Origin: Paulinella micropora
Lineage: Eukaryota > Cercozoa > Imbricatea > Euglyphida
Reading direction: 5' to 3'
Length of the DNA: 64,000 bases
Assembly: GCA_009731375.1 (NCBI GenBank)
Contig: BJOX01000342.1
Location: 529,471 to 593,470 of the forward strand
This document shows positions 1 through 21,253 of the stretch, piece after piece. Each line of letters opens with the position of its first letter. The first letter of the stretch is position 1. Below the pieces are notes generated by a model that ran no database searches, was not told where the DNA came from, and was given only the letters and a program-made list of their open reading frames with translations. A program made the translations under genes and the position numbers.

Positions 1-103
1 GACAACAACAACAACAACAACAACAATAACAACAACAATAATAATAATAACAACAACAACAACACCATCTTGCCCTTGATTTAGTTAACTATTAACTAAA
101 TTG

Positions 104-138
<35 letters not shown>

Positions 139-140
139 CG
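1..140. repeat. (CAA)n microsatellite
   Basis: Two runs of CAA triplets (about 1-62 and 103-140) flank a short unique piece that ends in an AAATTGAA motif. The same AAATTGAA or close variant precedes the later (CAA)n tracts at about 1190, 1915, 1992 and 2145. The triplet runs therefore belong to a recurring unit rather than being independent microsatellites. No gene is supported here; the Asn-rich reading frame is a by-product of the repeat. Confidence 0.85.
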
Positions 141-178
141 GGACACGTTCGAACTCGTGGACTAATCTCTCCTACTTT

Positions 179-181
<3 letters not shown>

Positions 182-219
<38 letters not shown>

Positions 220-275
220 CTCTCTCTCTCACTCTCTCTCTCATATCTCTCTCATATCTCTCTCATATCTCTCTC

Positions 276-339
<64 letters not shown>

Positions 340-341
340 TC

Positions 342-386
<45 letters not shown>

Positions 387-405
387 TTCTTTCCTTCTTT
401 TATCC
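182..405. repeat. (CT)n microsatellite with short (CA)n core
   Basis: Nearly pure CT dinucleotides with TCATATC interruptions and a short CA run at about 321-338. A second block of the same kind, with CTGT variants, lies at about 1471-1690. The Ser-Leu reading frames across both are repeat translations, not genes. Confidence 0.9.
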
Positions 406-869
406 TTTCTCTCTCTTTCCCCGCCTCTTTTCGGCCTTGCGCCTGCTGTGACCTCAGTGTCACAACTTACTCGGCCCTTTTCTCCCGCGGACTTTCTCAC
501 CCGCAACCTGACGTCCTCTGTGGCCCAGCAAATTTGCTAGGGGGTGATCCTTTTCTCGCAGGCTACCCTTCTCCTTAAGTCATTCGATAGGGCCTACCCA
601 TCCCTATCCTTTTCCCCGTTTCTTTCTGCGTTGGCCTCACAGCTCTAGGGTTTCACAAGGTGGCCCATGCGCAGGAGGTGAGACTTAGCCACTTGAATGA
701 ATACTAGAATGTGAGTCCACGCCTGTATCTGACTCTGAAGGTATCAAGACGTTTTCTTTCGGCCTCCAGCGTGTGTGACTGATTGCTGGTATTTGCTAGC
801 CCTATTCTATGAATCTAGTTTCTCGTGAGCATCTAACCTGTTGCTCGGACTGTTTTCCCTTGGCCACGG

Positions 870-1883
<1,014 letters not shown>

Positions 1884-2071
1884 GACATCTCGTCATTGAT
1901 TTGATTTATTCATTAAATTGAACAACAGCAGCAGCAACAGCAACAGCAACAACAACAACAACAACAACAACAACTAGTCAGGGATGATCAATTAAATTGA
2001 ACAACAACAACAACAACAACAACCACAACCACAACCACAACAACAACAACCACAACAACAACAACAACAAC

Positions 2072-2125
<54 letters not shown>

Positions 2126-2582
2126 CTAGTCATGGGTTATCAATTCAATTGAACAACAACAACACCAACAACAACAACAGCATCAGCAACAGCAGCAACA
2201 GCAGCAAGAACAACACGCTTCCAACCCGTTATTGAATATTATTACTTAATCGAAGACAACAACAACAACAGCAACCACAACAACATTCACCGTCACCTCG
2301 TGCCTTCATCTTTTCATTATTATATTTGAATAATATAAGTTTTTTCTTGGTGGTGTCCCTGAAGCGGGATGCAAGTGGTTTTTGTTCCGTTATGGCACCC
2401 ACGCTCCATACATACATACATACACACATACACACATACATACATACACACACACACACATTACATAGATTCGTACAACAGAAGCAGGAAGACATTAGCA
2501 TTCACATCTAATCCACGTCACGCGCGAGCCAGCAGAGCATATGTGTGTGTTTGTGTGTGTTGTGTGTTGTGGTGCAGGTTGG

Positions 2583-9942
<7,360 letters not shown>

Positions 9943-11863
9943 TATGGAAAATCGGTCGCTAGACTGCTGTCAGGGTTTCAAACCTCCGACTTGGTAAGTG
10001 AAATGACAGGGTTCACAAAAGTCAGATTTAGCGGAATGACCGATTATTTTCAGAAAGGATAAAGTCTAATCCTAAGAACTCAAAATGCAGTTCCGACATC
10101 GGAGCGGTAAACCTCACTTGAGTTTGTCACAAAGAGATTCCCACCAGAATAGAACCTCAGTGATTGGAGTGCGGCCGCAGGAGTCCGTGCGGCCTTTTGT
10201 GCCCCTCGATAGCTCTTCAAAATAGTACGTAATACAAGCAAACACAGACCTCAAAACTTCAATGAGAATGATTTCTCGTTACAATATATTAGCTCAGTAG
10301 CGCCATGGAAACAAAACGCTTACCCGGCCGGACTGTACAAATTTGCACTTGACAAACAACGCGGGGAAAGCTATTTTTTCCAGGGTGTTAATATCCGGGC
10401 CAAAATACCTCCCACTTTTATCGGCCGGGCGGAACTCATGTTTACGTGCCATATATATATCAGAATGAAAACCGTACCGGACCGAAAGTAGTATTAATAT
10501 TATGTTATATAACTGTTTTCAGATGATTTTAAAATCTATTTTTTGTTCCGTTACTTATTCCTGTAACACACACGGTATACTACATCATTGTTTCGGCGCG
10601 GCTATTAGGTTTGATAGGAATTACTAGCCTGAGTGCCACGGAAGTGATTCCTTAGGAAATTAACTTGTGACATATGTAATTCTATGTTCATTAGTGACTA
10701 TGAAAACGGAGCGGCTTTATGGAAAAAAAGAGTTTTAATCCTTTTTCTATAAACCCGGCTTTTTTCTAGTATTTTAAAGAGCCGCGCCACACTGCCAGAT
10801 CTAAGGTGACTACTGAGTAGTGAAATCATCAGTTAAAAAAAAAAACTTGATTGAATTTGAGTTTGAATTTTTTTGCTAGCGTTCAACGGTATTTGATATG
10901 TAAATAACATGGGGCCCATGCCACTTTTTATTAATTACAAAAATCATAGCGGTTTTTACCGGCAGGGTAAATGAAGCCGCCGGTACGTTGGCAGGTCCAA
11001 GTAAAAAACTTGCCATAATATTGACTGATACAATATATTTCCGGATTTTTTTTTGAAATTTCAGCCAATGGCAAATCAGCCACAGTGTTGCCACAAACCC
11101 CAGCGCACCCTTAACATTGTGCAAAAAAGTCAATAAATTTTTTCATCATGGGTCGGGGACGGAATCCAGGACGGACAGACCGGCTTTGCCCAACAGAGTG
11201 TGCCCTGCGGGCCGAAAATTACGTGGCAATAAACGGTTGTTAGACTTTAAAGTGAAAATATTAATAAATTTTTTTAAAGATTGAAAATTATGGTAAATTT
11301 ATAATAATTATTACTTATTTATATATGGTAATAATAGTAATGATACTTGCCACGTAGGCCACGGGATGACTGAGTGGGAGGTAAAGGATTGTGTCTTTCC
11401 GAAGCGTTTCAGCCATCTTGCTTCAACCTGTGTTCCCGTTACAGTGGACTCAGTGACTAACTTCAGCTTCGTTTCCAACCTAGGCTTGACCCCTCCCTTT
11501 CCTGCCCGGTGGCATAACGTGATTATCGACGAAGGCAAAAATTCTTAGTGCGGGAAAACTCCGACAATTAGTGCGCGGGTTCCTGGGCTCCAGTGGAGAA
11601 ACTTTCCGACAAGAAATTGTTGGATTTTTGCACGTCAACTCAGTTTGGATTGTGAAGAAGTTTCCAAGCTTAAAATCAGTGGCGAGACTAAGTTGACCAC
11701 ATAAATTTGCACCGGTGATGATGACTCTCTTAGAATCATGAGATCGCTGCTCGCTTTTCTAACGTGGATAGCTTGTCCGTCCGGTGATAGACAACAGTAT
11801 CGACAAACGGATCGGAAGCTTTGCCACAGACGCGCGGAGAGGCAGTACATGGTCAAACCTGCC
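9943..11863. other. Intergenic region, nothing recognised
   Basis: This is the 3' flank of the exonuclease gene and the 3' flank of the convergent mL50-like gene. It contains moderately AT-rich sequence with scattered CCGG-rich patches (about 10320-10440, 10970-11000). I found no open frame with coding character, no RNA gene and no transposon landmark. It may be an old, decayed repeat. Confidence 0.5.
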
Positions 11864-12398
11864 TCATACATCTTCTGACAGTTTGGTCGGAGTCATGTGC
11901 ACGTGGTGGGAATCATCCAGGAGCACATTCTCGGGAAGGTCCAGATCGATGGGACCCCTGACTTCAGGTGGCCGATTCATGTCTCGCCAGAACCACGCAA
12001 TCAACTCGTCGACTGAGTTGATCTTGCCCAAAGCAATAGATGGTACATCACGTTCCAGAGACTTAATGCAGGCATCGATGACCTGACACAGTATCCCAGT
12101 AGTAGTAGTAGTAGTAGTAGCAGTAGTAGTAGTAGTAGGAGTACTAGCAGTAGTAGTACTTGTAGTGAAGAAGACAATAAGAAGAAGAAGGAGAAGAAGA
12201 AGAAGAAGAAGAAGAAGAAGAAGAAGAAGAAGAAGAAGAAGAAGAAGAAGAAGAAAGAAGAAGAAGAAGAAGAAGAAGGAAGAAGAAGGAAGAAGAAGGA
12301 AGAAGAAGAAGAAGGAGGAGGTAAGAGAGAGAGAGAGAAAAGAAGAAGAAGAAGAAGAAGAAGAAGAAAAAAAAGAAGAAGAAGAAAAAGAAGAAGAA

Positions 12399-12429
<31 letters not shown>

Positions 12430-12702
12430 AAGGAGAAGAAGAAGAAGAAGAAGAAAGACGAAGAAGACGAAGAAAGAAGAAGAAAGACGAAGAAGAAAGA
12501 AGAAGAAGAAAGAAGAAGAAGAAAAAGGAGGAGGAGAGGAAGAAGAAGAGAGGAAGAGGAAAAAGAAGAAGAAGAAGAAGAAGAAGATTTCTGACTCCTA
12601 GGCCTTAAGCTATTCTTTTTCAGTTCTTTTCTATCTAATCATTTTTGAATTAGTTCTTAAATTACTTCGTGTACAAGTTCGCTTTCATTAGAGAAGAAGA
12701 AG

Positions 12703-12734
<32 letters not shown>

Positions 12735-13009
12735 GTAGTAGTAGAAGAAGAAGAAGAAGAAGAGGAGGAGGAGGAGGAAGAGGGAAGAGGAAGAAGAGGA
12801 AGAGGAGGAAGAGGAGGAAGAGGAAGAAGAGGAAGAAGAGGAAGAAGAGGAAGAAGAGGAAGAAGAGGGAGGAGGAAGAAGAGGAAGAAGAGGAAGAAGA
12901 GGAAGAAGAGGAAGAGGAAGAAGAGGAAGAAGAGGAAGAAGGGAAAGAAGAGGAAGAAGAGGAGGAAGAAGAGGAAGAGGAAGAAGAGGAAGAAGAGGAA
13001 GTGGAGGAA

Positions 13010-13047
<38 letters not shown>

Positions 13048-13522
13048 AGAGGAAGAAGAGGAAGAAGAGGAAGAAGAGGAGGAGGAGGAGGAAGAAGAAG
13101 AAGAAGAAGAAGAAGAAGAAGAAGAAGAAGAAGAAGAAGAAGAAGAGGCTCTTTCTTCTTGCTTCTATTTCTTTCTCTAGAGTGATCACTCTAAATTAAT
13201 TAATAACTCTTCTCTCCCTTTTTCTCTCTTTTCTTTCAACCTGTGCCTTGAGCTGCAGTCCTGTATCCGCAAAGGAGGTGTCTCTTGTCAGATCTGGAAT
13301 CTTCGCCACCGTTTGCAAAATCTTTTCTTCGAGCTCCTCTCGGGTAGAAATGCGTACTGCTTCCGATTCCTTGTCTGTCTCTTCCGTCGATTTATTCTTC
13401 TGGCTGGTCGATAGGAGTCTGCAATGATGTTGAGATGCAAGTGATGGACGAAGAAGAGAGAATGGAGAAGAGAAGGAAAGAACTGTCCGACAGAACCATC
13501 TGCACGCTGGTGAGGGAACCAT
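11864..13522 (-). CDS. Mitochondrial ribosomal protein mL50-like (2 exons)
   Basis: Probable large-subunit mitochondrial ribosomal protein mL50. Exon 1 (13522-13241) encodes an Arg/Ser-rich, acid-poor leader ending in RLLSTSQ, typical of a mitochondrial import signal. It then encodes an acyl-carrier-like helix (ELEEKILQTVAKIPDL, then DTSFADTGL). Exon 2 (12082-11864) continues in phase 0 with VIDACIKSLERDVPSIALGK, SVDELIAWFWRD and LDLPENVLL, then a stop. The product is about 166 residues, close to known mL50 proteins. The carrier-protein serine is absent (GLQLK instead of GLDSL), which fits a non-carrier ribosomal role. The donor CAG/GTTGAAAG and acceptor GTGTCAG/GTC are good matches. A divergent acyl-carrier-like protein is the main alternative. 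Confidence 0.55.
12098..13150. repeat. GAA/TTC expansion inside the mL50-like intron
   Basis: An AGT run (12102-12160) is followed by nearly continuous GAA/GAG/AAAG purine tracts (about 12177-12590 and 12692-13150). On the coding (minus) strand the intron reads as polypyrimidine (TTC)n. The tract fills almost the whole 1158-base intron. Long Glu/Lys/Arg and Phe/Leu frames here are repeat translations. Confidence 0.9.
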
Positions 13523-13788
13523 CCCCTTTTTCCTTGGTCGATATGCAGGAAAGAGTCACTAAAAGGGGCGCAAGTGGAATCCGTCGGAAATACCGCAATT
13601 TGCGTCAGTTTTCAGTTTTGGTTGTTTTGCAAGGTTGTATGTGTCTTCGTCTTGACATACAGGAGCAATATATTTATGTTGCACGTATGTATATTATCCG
13701 AATACGTACCTGTGTGCATGCTGTTTCAGTACTTGTTTCCATGCATTCTTGCTTGCATGCATGTTAAAAAGCATGCATATCTTGCATG

Positions 13789-14129
13789 CATGTACATACA
13801 TACATACATACATACATACATACATACATACATACATACATACATACATACATACATACATACATACATACATACATACATACATACATACATACATACA
13901 TACATACATACAGACATACATACACACATACATACATACATACATACATATGTACATACATACATACATACATACATACATACATACATACATACATACA
14001 TACCATACATACATACATATGTACATACATACATGCATACATACATACATACATACATACATATGTACATACATGCATACATATGTACATACACACATAC
14101 ATACATGCATGCATACATACATACATACA

Positions 14130-14160
<31 letters not shown>

Positions 14161-14229
14161 GTACATACATATGTACATACATACATACATGCATACATAC
14201 ATACATACATACATACATACATACATACA

Positions 14230-14263
<34 letters not shown>

Positions 14264-16045
14264 CATACACATACATACATACATACATACATACATACAT
14301 ACATACATACATGCATACATACATACATATGCACATACATACATACATACATACATACATACATACATACAAACATGCATCCATGCATGCATGCATGCAT
14401 GCATGCAATGCAATGCAATGCAATGCAATGCAATGCAATGCATGCATGCGTGCATGCATGGCATGCATTCATGCATGCATGAATGCATGCCATGCATGCA
14501 TGCCATGCACATGCATGCATGCATGCATACATACACATACATACATACATACATACATACACACACACATACATACATACATACATACATACATACATAC
14601 ATACGTACATACATACATACGTACGTACGTACTACGTACGTACGTACCTACGTACCTACGTACGTACGGTACGTACGTCCGGTACATACGTGCATACATA
14701 CATACATACATACATACATACATGCATACACATACATATACACATACATACATACATACATACATACATACATACATACATACGTACGTACGTACGTACG
14801 TACGTACGTACATACATACATACATACATACATACATACATACATACATGCATACATATACATATATACGTACATGCATACACGCATACGTACATACATA
14901 CATACATACATACATAAATACATCATACATACATGCATACATACATACATACATATATACATACATACATACATACATACATACATACATACATACATAC
15001 ATACATACGTACGTACGTACATACATACATACGTACATACATACATACATACATACATACATACATGCATGCATACATGCATACATACATACATACACAT
15101 ACATACATACATAGATACATAGATACATACATGCATACATACATACATACATACATACATACATACATACATACATCCATACATACATACGTACGTACGT
15201 ACGTACGTACGTACGTACGTACGTACGTACGTACGTACGTACGTACGTACGTAACGTTCGTACGTACGTACGTAACGTACGTACGTTACGTACGTACGTA
15301 CGTAACGTACGTACGTACGTACGTAACGTTCGTACGTACGTACGTAACGTACGTACGTCACGTACGTACATACGTACGTACGTACTACAGAAGTAAATAC
15401 AGAAGTACGTAGCGTACGTCACGTACGTACATACTTTACGTACATACTTTACGTACATACGTACGTAGTACGTACGTACCGAAGTACGTACGTACCGAAG
15501 TACGTAGCGCATGCATACATACATACATGCATACATACATACATACACACATACATACATACATACATACATACATACATACATACATACATACATACAT
15601 ACATGGATGTATGCATGCATACATACATACATACATACATACATACATACATACATACATACATACATACACACGCACACACACACACACACTCACTCAT
15701 ACATACATACATACATACATACATACATACATACATACATACATACATACATACATACATGCATGCATGCATGCATAAACACATTCATACATACATACAT
15801 ACATGCATACATACATACATACACACATACACACACACCCATATATGCATACATGCATACATACATGACGCACATACATACATACATATATACATACATA
15901 CATACATACATACATACATGCATACATGCATACATATGCATACATACATACATACATACATACATACATGCATACATACATGCATACATACATGCATGCA
16001 TACATGCCATCATACGTACGTACATACACACATACATACATACAT
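13789..16045. repeat. 2.2-kb CATA/ACGT/GCAT tetranucleotide array
   Basis: Mostly (CATA)n, with self-complementary (GCAT)n and TGCAA variants at about 14380-14530 and self-complementary (ACGT)n blocks at about 14615-14690, 14780-14815 and 15190-15510. All six frames stay open for hundreds of codons (Tyr-Ile-His-Thr or Met-Tyr-Val-Cys). This is a property of the repeat, not evidence of genes. It ends abruptly just before the first exon of the next gene. Confidence 0.95.
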
Positions 16046-16096
16046 ACAGTCTGCGGGTGTGGCTCGCCTGCGGGGGCTGTGGTTCAGCTTGGTGCC

Positions 16097-19000
16097 ATGG
16101 GCGACCTCTTTGGTATGCTGCCGCGCCATGCAGCCCGCGTGCGCATGCAGCTGCGACTGAGCACCATGCGCACTGCACTGCCCTGTCTCAATACTGCTTG
16201 CAGGGGCAGAATCCGGTCCTGGGCGCGCTGACGAGAACGACCAAAACGACGGTCTATACTTCTGCGCGCTTGACTCTTCCCCCGACTTTTTGCCCCTAGA
16301 CAACACCAGCTTGCGCTCGGGCCCTGCGTACTTACCCACGCCTCCCTCGCTTTCCACCTATGGCGCCGTGGAGCCTGATGCACCGTCTGCGCCGCTGCTC
16401 ACCGCTGCCCAAGGCAGGGAGCTGGCACCGTTCGCCGCGTTGGAGCAGACCCTGCCCTCCCACACCTTTGGCCCTGTGGGGTTGCACATTGCTGACCAGT
16501 CGGCCACGACTTGCACGCCTGCGCCCGCTGTGTGCAGCTCGCATGGCATGGAGCCGCCTGCTGCCCCGCCGGAGAGCTGGGGACACGAGGCCAAGACCAC
16601 TCGCGCCGTCCCCAACGACTACTACAACAAGAAACAAGGCCCCGTACGGCGAAAACCCCCCAAAAAACTGCTTGATTTTTGCGCTCAAGGCATGGCACTC
16701 AGCAGAGGCAGTGAAGAGACTGAGCGCGTGGCACGAAATATCATGCAGTACTACTCAGATCATGGATGCCAAAGTGACGGCCCCAAGGGTGCAAAAGCGA
16801 GAGCCTATGAGGCCAGGTGCCCCAAGTACAATCAGGGCTGCCACAAACGCCTCAGGTCACCCGCACTCAAGCCACCGCAGTTTCAACCAGGCTCATGAAT
16901 ATATGAAGCTGACTAATTGCTTGCTAGGTTCACAATCAACGAGCAGAAGCAGCCATTTTGTTTTGTCACGGCTGAGCACGACCCGACGGCACATCGCGAG
17001 GAGAAACAGCCTCACACGTTTTCATCTACACCCACTGCAGATGACAGCGCGCACTCCAACAGGCTACATATCCCTGAGTCGCGCAGGCCAATGCCAAAAC
17101 ATGAGCCCCCTCGCAAGAAACAAGCAGTCGGCTCAAACGCTTCACCTGTCAGCTGTTTCACGGAGAGTCATGTTGCCCCTGCCGCTTCTTCCAAGATGAA
17201 CGTGCGAGTGGAAGTCGTGTTTCCCGCGGAGCGACGAAGCGAGATCATGGATCTGATCCATGAACATGCAAACGACCTCAAGAAGAGCAACATGCGCGTG
17301 GTACTACTTCCCGGAGAGGACATTTGCTTGCTAAGCGTGAGTGGACGTGAAGTGCCGTGCGGGGATCAAGCCGAGTTGCGAGTGCAAATTTTTCTTGGAG
17401 AAGTTTCTTGGTGTCTGGATGATGACAAAGAGCGTCAGAAGTGGGACAAAGAGTTTGCGGGGTTCGGCTATCAAGTGTTGAACATGAAGCCTGCGCATTC
17501 CTGGTTCCTGTTCCTGGCGCTGCCTGCGCCTGCTGTGCAGATCCTGCGCGCAGCCTGGCCCCGCATGCTGGCCAAGAGCCCTCCGCCCGCTGACCTGCCC
17601 CTCAAAACAGATAGGATGCAGCCGCGCTTCTGTGAGGAAGAGGGTCTGTTAGCGCAGCAGTGGCTGTTCGCTGATGTGCCGGCTCCGTGGCTGCCTGGCC
17701 AGTCAAAGCTCTACCGGGCCTGCCAAGTAGCCCAAAGACTCTTCCCCTGGGCTGGTCTGGCGGCACAGGCGGGCTGTGTGCTGCGCGTGGCAGTCGGTCC
17801 ACTGCAACTGCCAGGCTACGTCTTCCAGCACTTCCTGCAGCAGCCCGACTACGTCTTCCAGCAGGAGATGGGGCCGGTGGTGCAGGTTGAGCACGGTGGT
17901 CGTGTGTGCATCTGGCAGCAGGCACCGCTCCAGGCTTGTTCACTGCGGGATCAAATACGTGCCGAGTTCGGTCTTCCGCAGAATAACACCCTACGCCTGG
18001 TGAGGAGCACAGATGGCCAGGCTGTGTCCCTGGAGTCTCTACTCTCGGGGACTTACAAGCTGACTGTGGAGCCGCTCCTAGCCAACCAACAGACAAGAAA
18101 AGCACCCTTTTTTTCAGTGGCGAATCTCTTCGACACAATCAAGTCGTCCATGGGTGGAATGGATGTGAACTTATTCTGGCTGCTCGCGTGTTTCATGCTT
18201 TTCCTGGCGTGGGCGATGCGCACCGTGAGCGTTGTCGAGGCGCTGGAGTCCCTTACTCTCCCTCTACAGTTGATCATAGCATTCTATATTGAACGGCGTT
18301 GCTGGCAAATCCTACCAGCTGGAGTCCTGCGGAGCAGGAAGTGGTTTTCTCTGTCGCGCTACTTGCTGTGTCTGCTGCTGGTCTGTGTCGGCATCATTTC
18401 GCCCGCCTTGTTTATGACGTATGACTCCCTGCCGCGCGACTTGGTCGCACGCCAGGACGGGCACGTATTGTGGGACGCCGGGGCGGGTCTTGGGGCCTTT
18501 TGCCCGAAAGGCCGCATTTTTCTTTGCCTTGCAGTTCTGGGGGTGGCGCGGCTCGGGCCCGTGCTGGCCGTCGCCCCGCTGCTGTTGTGGCTGGAGCTGT
18601 GGCGGCTGGGTCGGGCGTGGGGTGCGCGCTGGCAGCCGCGGCTGGTGCCGGCCCTGTGCCTGGCCAGCCGCGCCTCCCTCTTGACGCACCTGCTCTGGAC
18701 CGGCGCCAGCCACCTTCCCTACCCTTTCAGCCAACTCTGGTCTGTATGTATGTATGCATGTATGTATGTATGTATTTATGTATGTATGTAAGTAAGTAAG
18801 TAAGACAACTCTTATGTATGTATGTATGTATTTATGTATGTATGTATGTATATATGCATGTATGTATGTATGTATGAATGTATGAATGTATGCACGTATG
18901 CATGTAGCATGTATATATCCTGTCCTCGTCGCAGCCTGCACTGGCTCCCTGGCAGTTGCTCCTTATGCAGATCTGCCAAAGACACTTCTCCGGTTCTGCC

Positions 19001-19772
19001 ATATATTGTCTGTACATGTGGTGGCAGGTTTATGTATGTGATGGCGATGCTTTGCTTTTGGTTGTTGGCGGCCTTCTTCATGAGCCACGCACCCAGCAAG
19101 ACCTCCTTCTTGGGGTCCGCCAGCATAACACACATGCATGCACAGACCTCTGTTTCCTCTACATTATCATGCAGTTTTTTTCATGGCATGCGTTTGGACA
19201 AGCACATAAGGGCTCTGTGCGGAGGACCATTGGTTGGCGATCCATTACAAAATGGAGAGAGCACTGAAAAGCAACCATGATTTCGTGATATGCTTCGCCT
19301 AAGTTGAGCTTGTGGTGGCGTGCTCGCGCCGGCGTGTGTGCACGTGTATTTTACGCTCGATATGTATGCATTGTGTGTGTGCACAGCTACGTCTACTTGG
19401 TTTGGCTGGTGACGTACTGCGGGTTGTGCCTATCTGGGTTGCCTCTGCTTGCTGCCTCGCTGCACTTGTCCCGCGAACGGGCCGCCGCCACTTTCCGTCT
19501 GACTGGTCCAACACCCAACAACTATACTCTTGCCCTCAGGTGGCAGAGGACGTTGACTCATCTGTGTGACGTGGACCTGGTGTTTGAGGAGTGGTGCTGC
19601 TCTGGTAGGCTGGTGCATCCCGCTCCTGTGCGCTGGCCTGTGGTTGCTGGATCAGGCGCTGTGGCACTGCGGCGCGCCCCCACTCCTCTTTGCAGGCAAC
19701 CACCTGCATACACTGCACCATTGGCATCTGCCTCTGGGTTTGCGACCGTTCACCATGCGATCCTCTTGTTGA
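16097..19772 (+). CDS. Unidentified multi-exon membrane protein
   Basis: I do not recognise this protein. Exons consistent in phase: 16097-16112 (starts MGDLF), 16204-16816, 16928-18743, 18935-19027, 19387-19539, 19656-19772. The total is about 930 residues. The N-terminal part is Pro-rich and low in structure, with basic patches (VRRKPPKKLL; PPRKKQA). The middle contains a folded region with a possible ubiquitin-like stretch (SLRDQIRAEFGLPQNN to TYKLTVEPLL, exon 3). From about 18160 several hydrophobic segments follow (LFWLLACFMLFLAWAM; YLLCLLLVCVGIISPALF; LAVLGVARLGPVLAVAPLLL), so the C-terminal third is polytopic. Intron 3 begins TCT/GTATGT and contains (TATG)n. The last two exons are supported only by phase and splice signals. 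A possible role at an internal membrane is inference. Confidence 0.55.
18744..18905. repeat. (TATG)n intronic microsatellite
   Basis: TATG/TAAG tetranucleotides sit directly at the donor side of intron 3 of the membrane-protein gene. The splice donor GTATGT is itself the first unit of the repeat, so repeat growth may have started from the splice site. Confidence 0.8.
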
Positions 19773-19960
19773 AATGCGTTGCCCTCTCTGCGTTTGCCGC
19801 TCTATTCTGTGAAGAACACAGCCGGCAGCAATACTGCTGTATCATCAGTAATCGAGTCGATATGGTGAACACGTGCGTGCTTGCGATAGGGGACACACCA
19901 GAGCAAACTGATCCAAAAGAAACAAGTGAATTGTTTGAGAAGAGGTCGTTGCTCGCAATT

Positions 19961-20075
19961 AAAAAAAAAAAAATATTTTTATTTTTTTAAATTTTTTTAT
20001 TATTATTTGTTTATTTATTTATTTATTTTTATTTATTTATTTATTTATTTATTTTTTATTATTTATTTTTGGCCT
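19961..20075. repeat. Poly-A and (TTTA)n tract
   Basis: An A run followed by T-rich TTTA units, downstream of the membrane-protein gene stop. No gene is supported between 19773 and 20591 apart from this and the poly-C/gap block. Confidence 0.8.
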
Positions 20076-20442
20076 CTTTTTCTACTCTATACCTCCGGGC
20101 CGTGTCATGTTTGCGTGTGTGGAGCTGTGTAAAGCTGCTGGTGCATGTCGCAGTGCAAGGTGCAACGCTGCCGACGAGCTGCTCACCGGTCAGCCGCGGC
20201 CATGCAGCAGCCAGTCAGTAAACAAGCGATCACCTAGCCTGCCAATCCAACTCAATAACCCAAGGCAGCAATACATTCTCTGCATTGAACATTTTAGCAA
20301 ACGAATCAACTGATCGATTGAACTTGAATCAGCCAGTCAATTAGCGAGTCTATTTGTTCCTTATCATCCAAATAGTTCTTGTTTCGAGCCAAAATAAGAC
20401 ATGTTTCACACACAAACTATCAATCCAAGTAAGTGATGACTC

Positions 20443-20444
<2 letters not shown>

Positions 20445-20535
<91 letters not shown>

Positions 20536-20570
20536 CAAAAAAAAAAAAAACAAAAAAAAANNNNNNNNNN
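20445..20570. repeat. 89-base poly-C run followed by an assembly gap
   Basis: A C homopolymer (20445-20533) is followed by AACA, A-rich sequence and ten Ns (20561-20570). It copies the 4548-4679 arrangement. See the finding on possible artefact. Confidence 0.8.
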
Positions 20571-20591
20571 CCCCTCAAAAAAACAAAGCAG

Positions 20592-20942
20592 AAGCTGTGA
20601 TGAAGGCGCTCAAGTCTGCAGTGAAGGGGCAGAGCTGGCCTGAGCCCGTGCAAAACGAGCTGGGCGCCGACCGCAACACCCCAACAGGTGCCACGCCGCC
20701 GCCCCGATCTGTATGCTTGCGTGTATGTCAGTGAGTCAAAGCTTTTGTTAACTACGTGGTACGTTGTTGCTGCAGGCGAGCTGTCGAGCGCGTCTGCAGC
20801 TGCAGGCTTGAGAAGGCGGGAGCGCGCGGAGCTGGAAGAGACGCGCGTAGAAGACCAAATGCAGCGCACGCAGTTCAAAGCTAAACAAAAGGAGACGATG
20901 GTGGGATATCAAGAGAGGAAGCACGCAAAGGCCAGACGATGA
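20592..20942 (+). CDS. Last two exons of an unidentified gene
   Basis: Exon 20592-20687 (AVMKALKSAVKGQSWPEPV, then NELGADRNTPT) is joined in phase 1 to exon 20775-20942 (GELSSASAAAGLRRRERAEL, ending HAKARR and a TGA). The C-terminus is very basic and probably helical. The 5' part is lost in the poly-C/gap region just upstream. GC content and codon choice match the neighbouring host genes. I cannot assign a family; a nuclear or nucleolar protein is a guess from the charge only. Confidence 0.45.
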
Positions 20943-21029
20943 TGCAGCCGATTGTCAGAGCTAAAATTTGTTTTTGCAGCAAGACAACAAGAATTAAAAT
21001 GTTATACTTATGAGAAAGTGAAGAAAAAT

Positions 21030-21070
21030 TGAAGAGAGAGAGAGAGGGAGAGAGAGATAGACAGAGAGAC

Positions 21071-21115
<45 letters not shown>

Positions 21116-21216
21116 AGAAGAAGAAGAAGAAGAAGAAGAAGAAGAAGAAGAAGGAGGAGGAGGAGGAGAAGGAGAAGGAGGAGGAGGAGGAGGAAGAAAA
21201 GGAGGAGAGAAAGGAG

Positions 21217-21253
<37 letters not shown>

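Noticed and set aside
10876-11133. A small minus-strand protein downstream of the exonuclease gene
   Set aside because: No homologous motif, no splice partners, and base composition like the surrounding non-coding sequence.
13574-15692. Very long open frames (over 400 codons) of Tyr-Ile-His-Thr or Met-Tyr-Val-Cys
   Set aside because: They are translations of the CATA tetranucleotide array, open in all six frames and without start context, domains or codon variation.
13789-16045. A CRISPR array or centromeric satellite
   Set aside because: No spacer-repeat alternation and no higher-order monomer; only tetranucleotide units.
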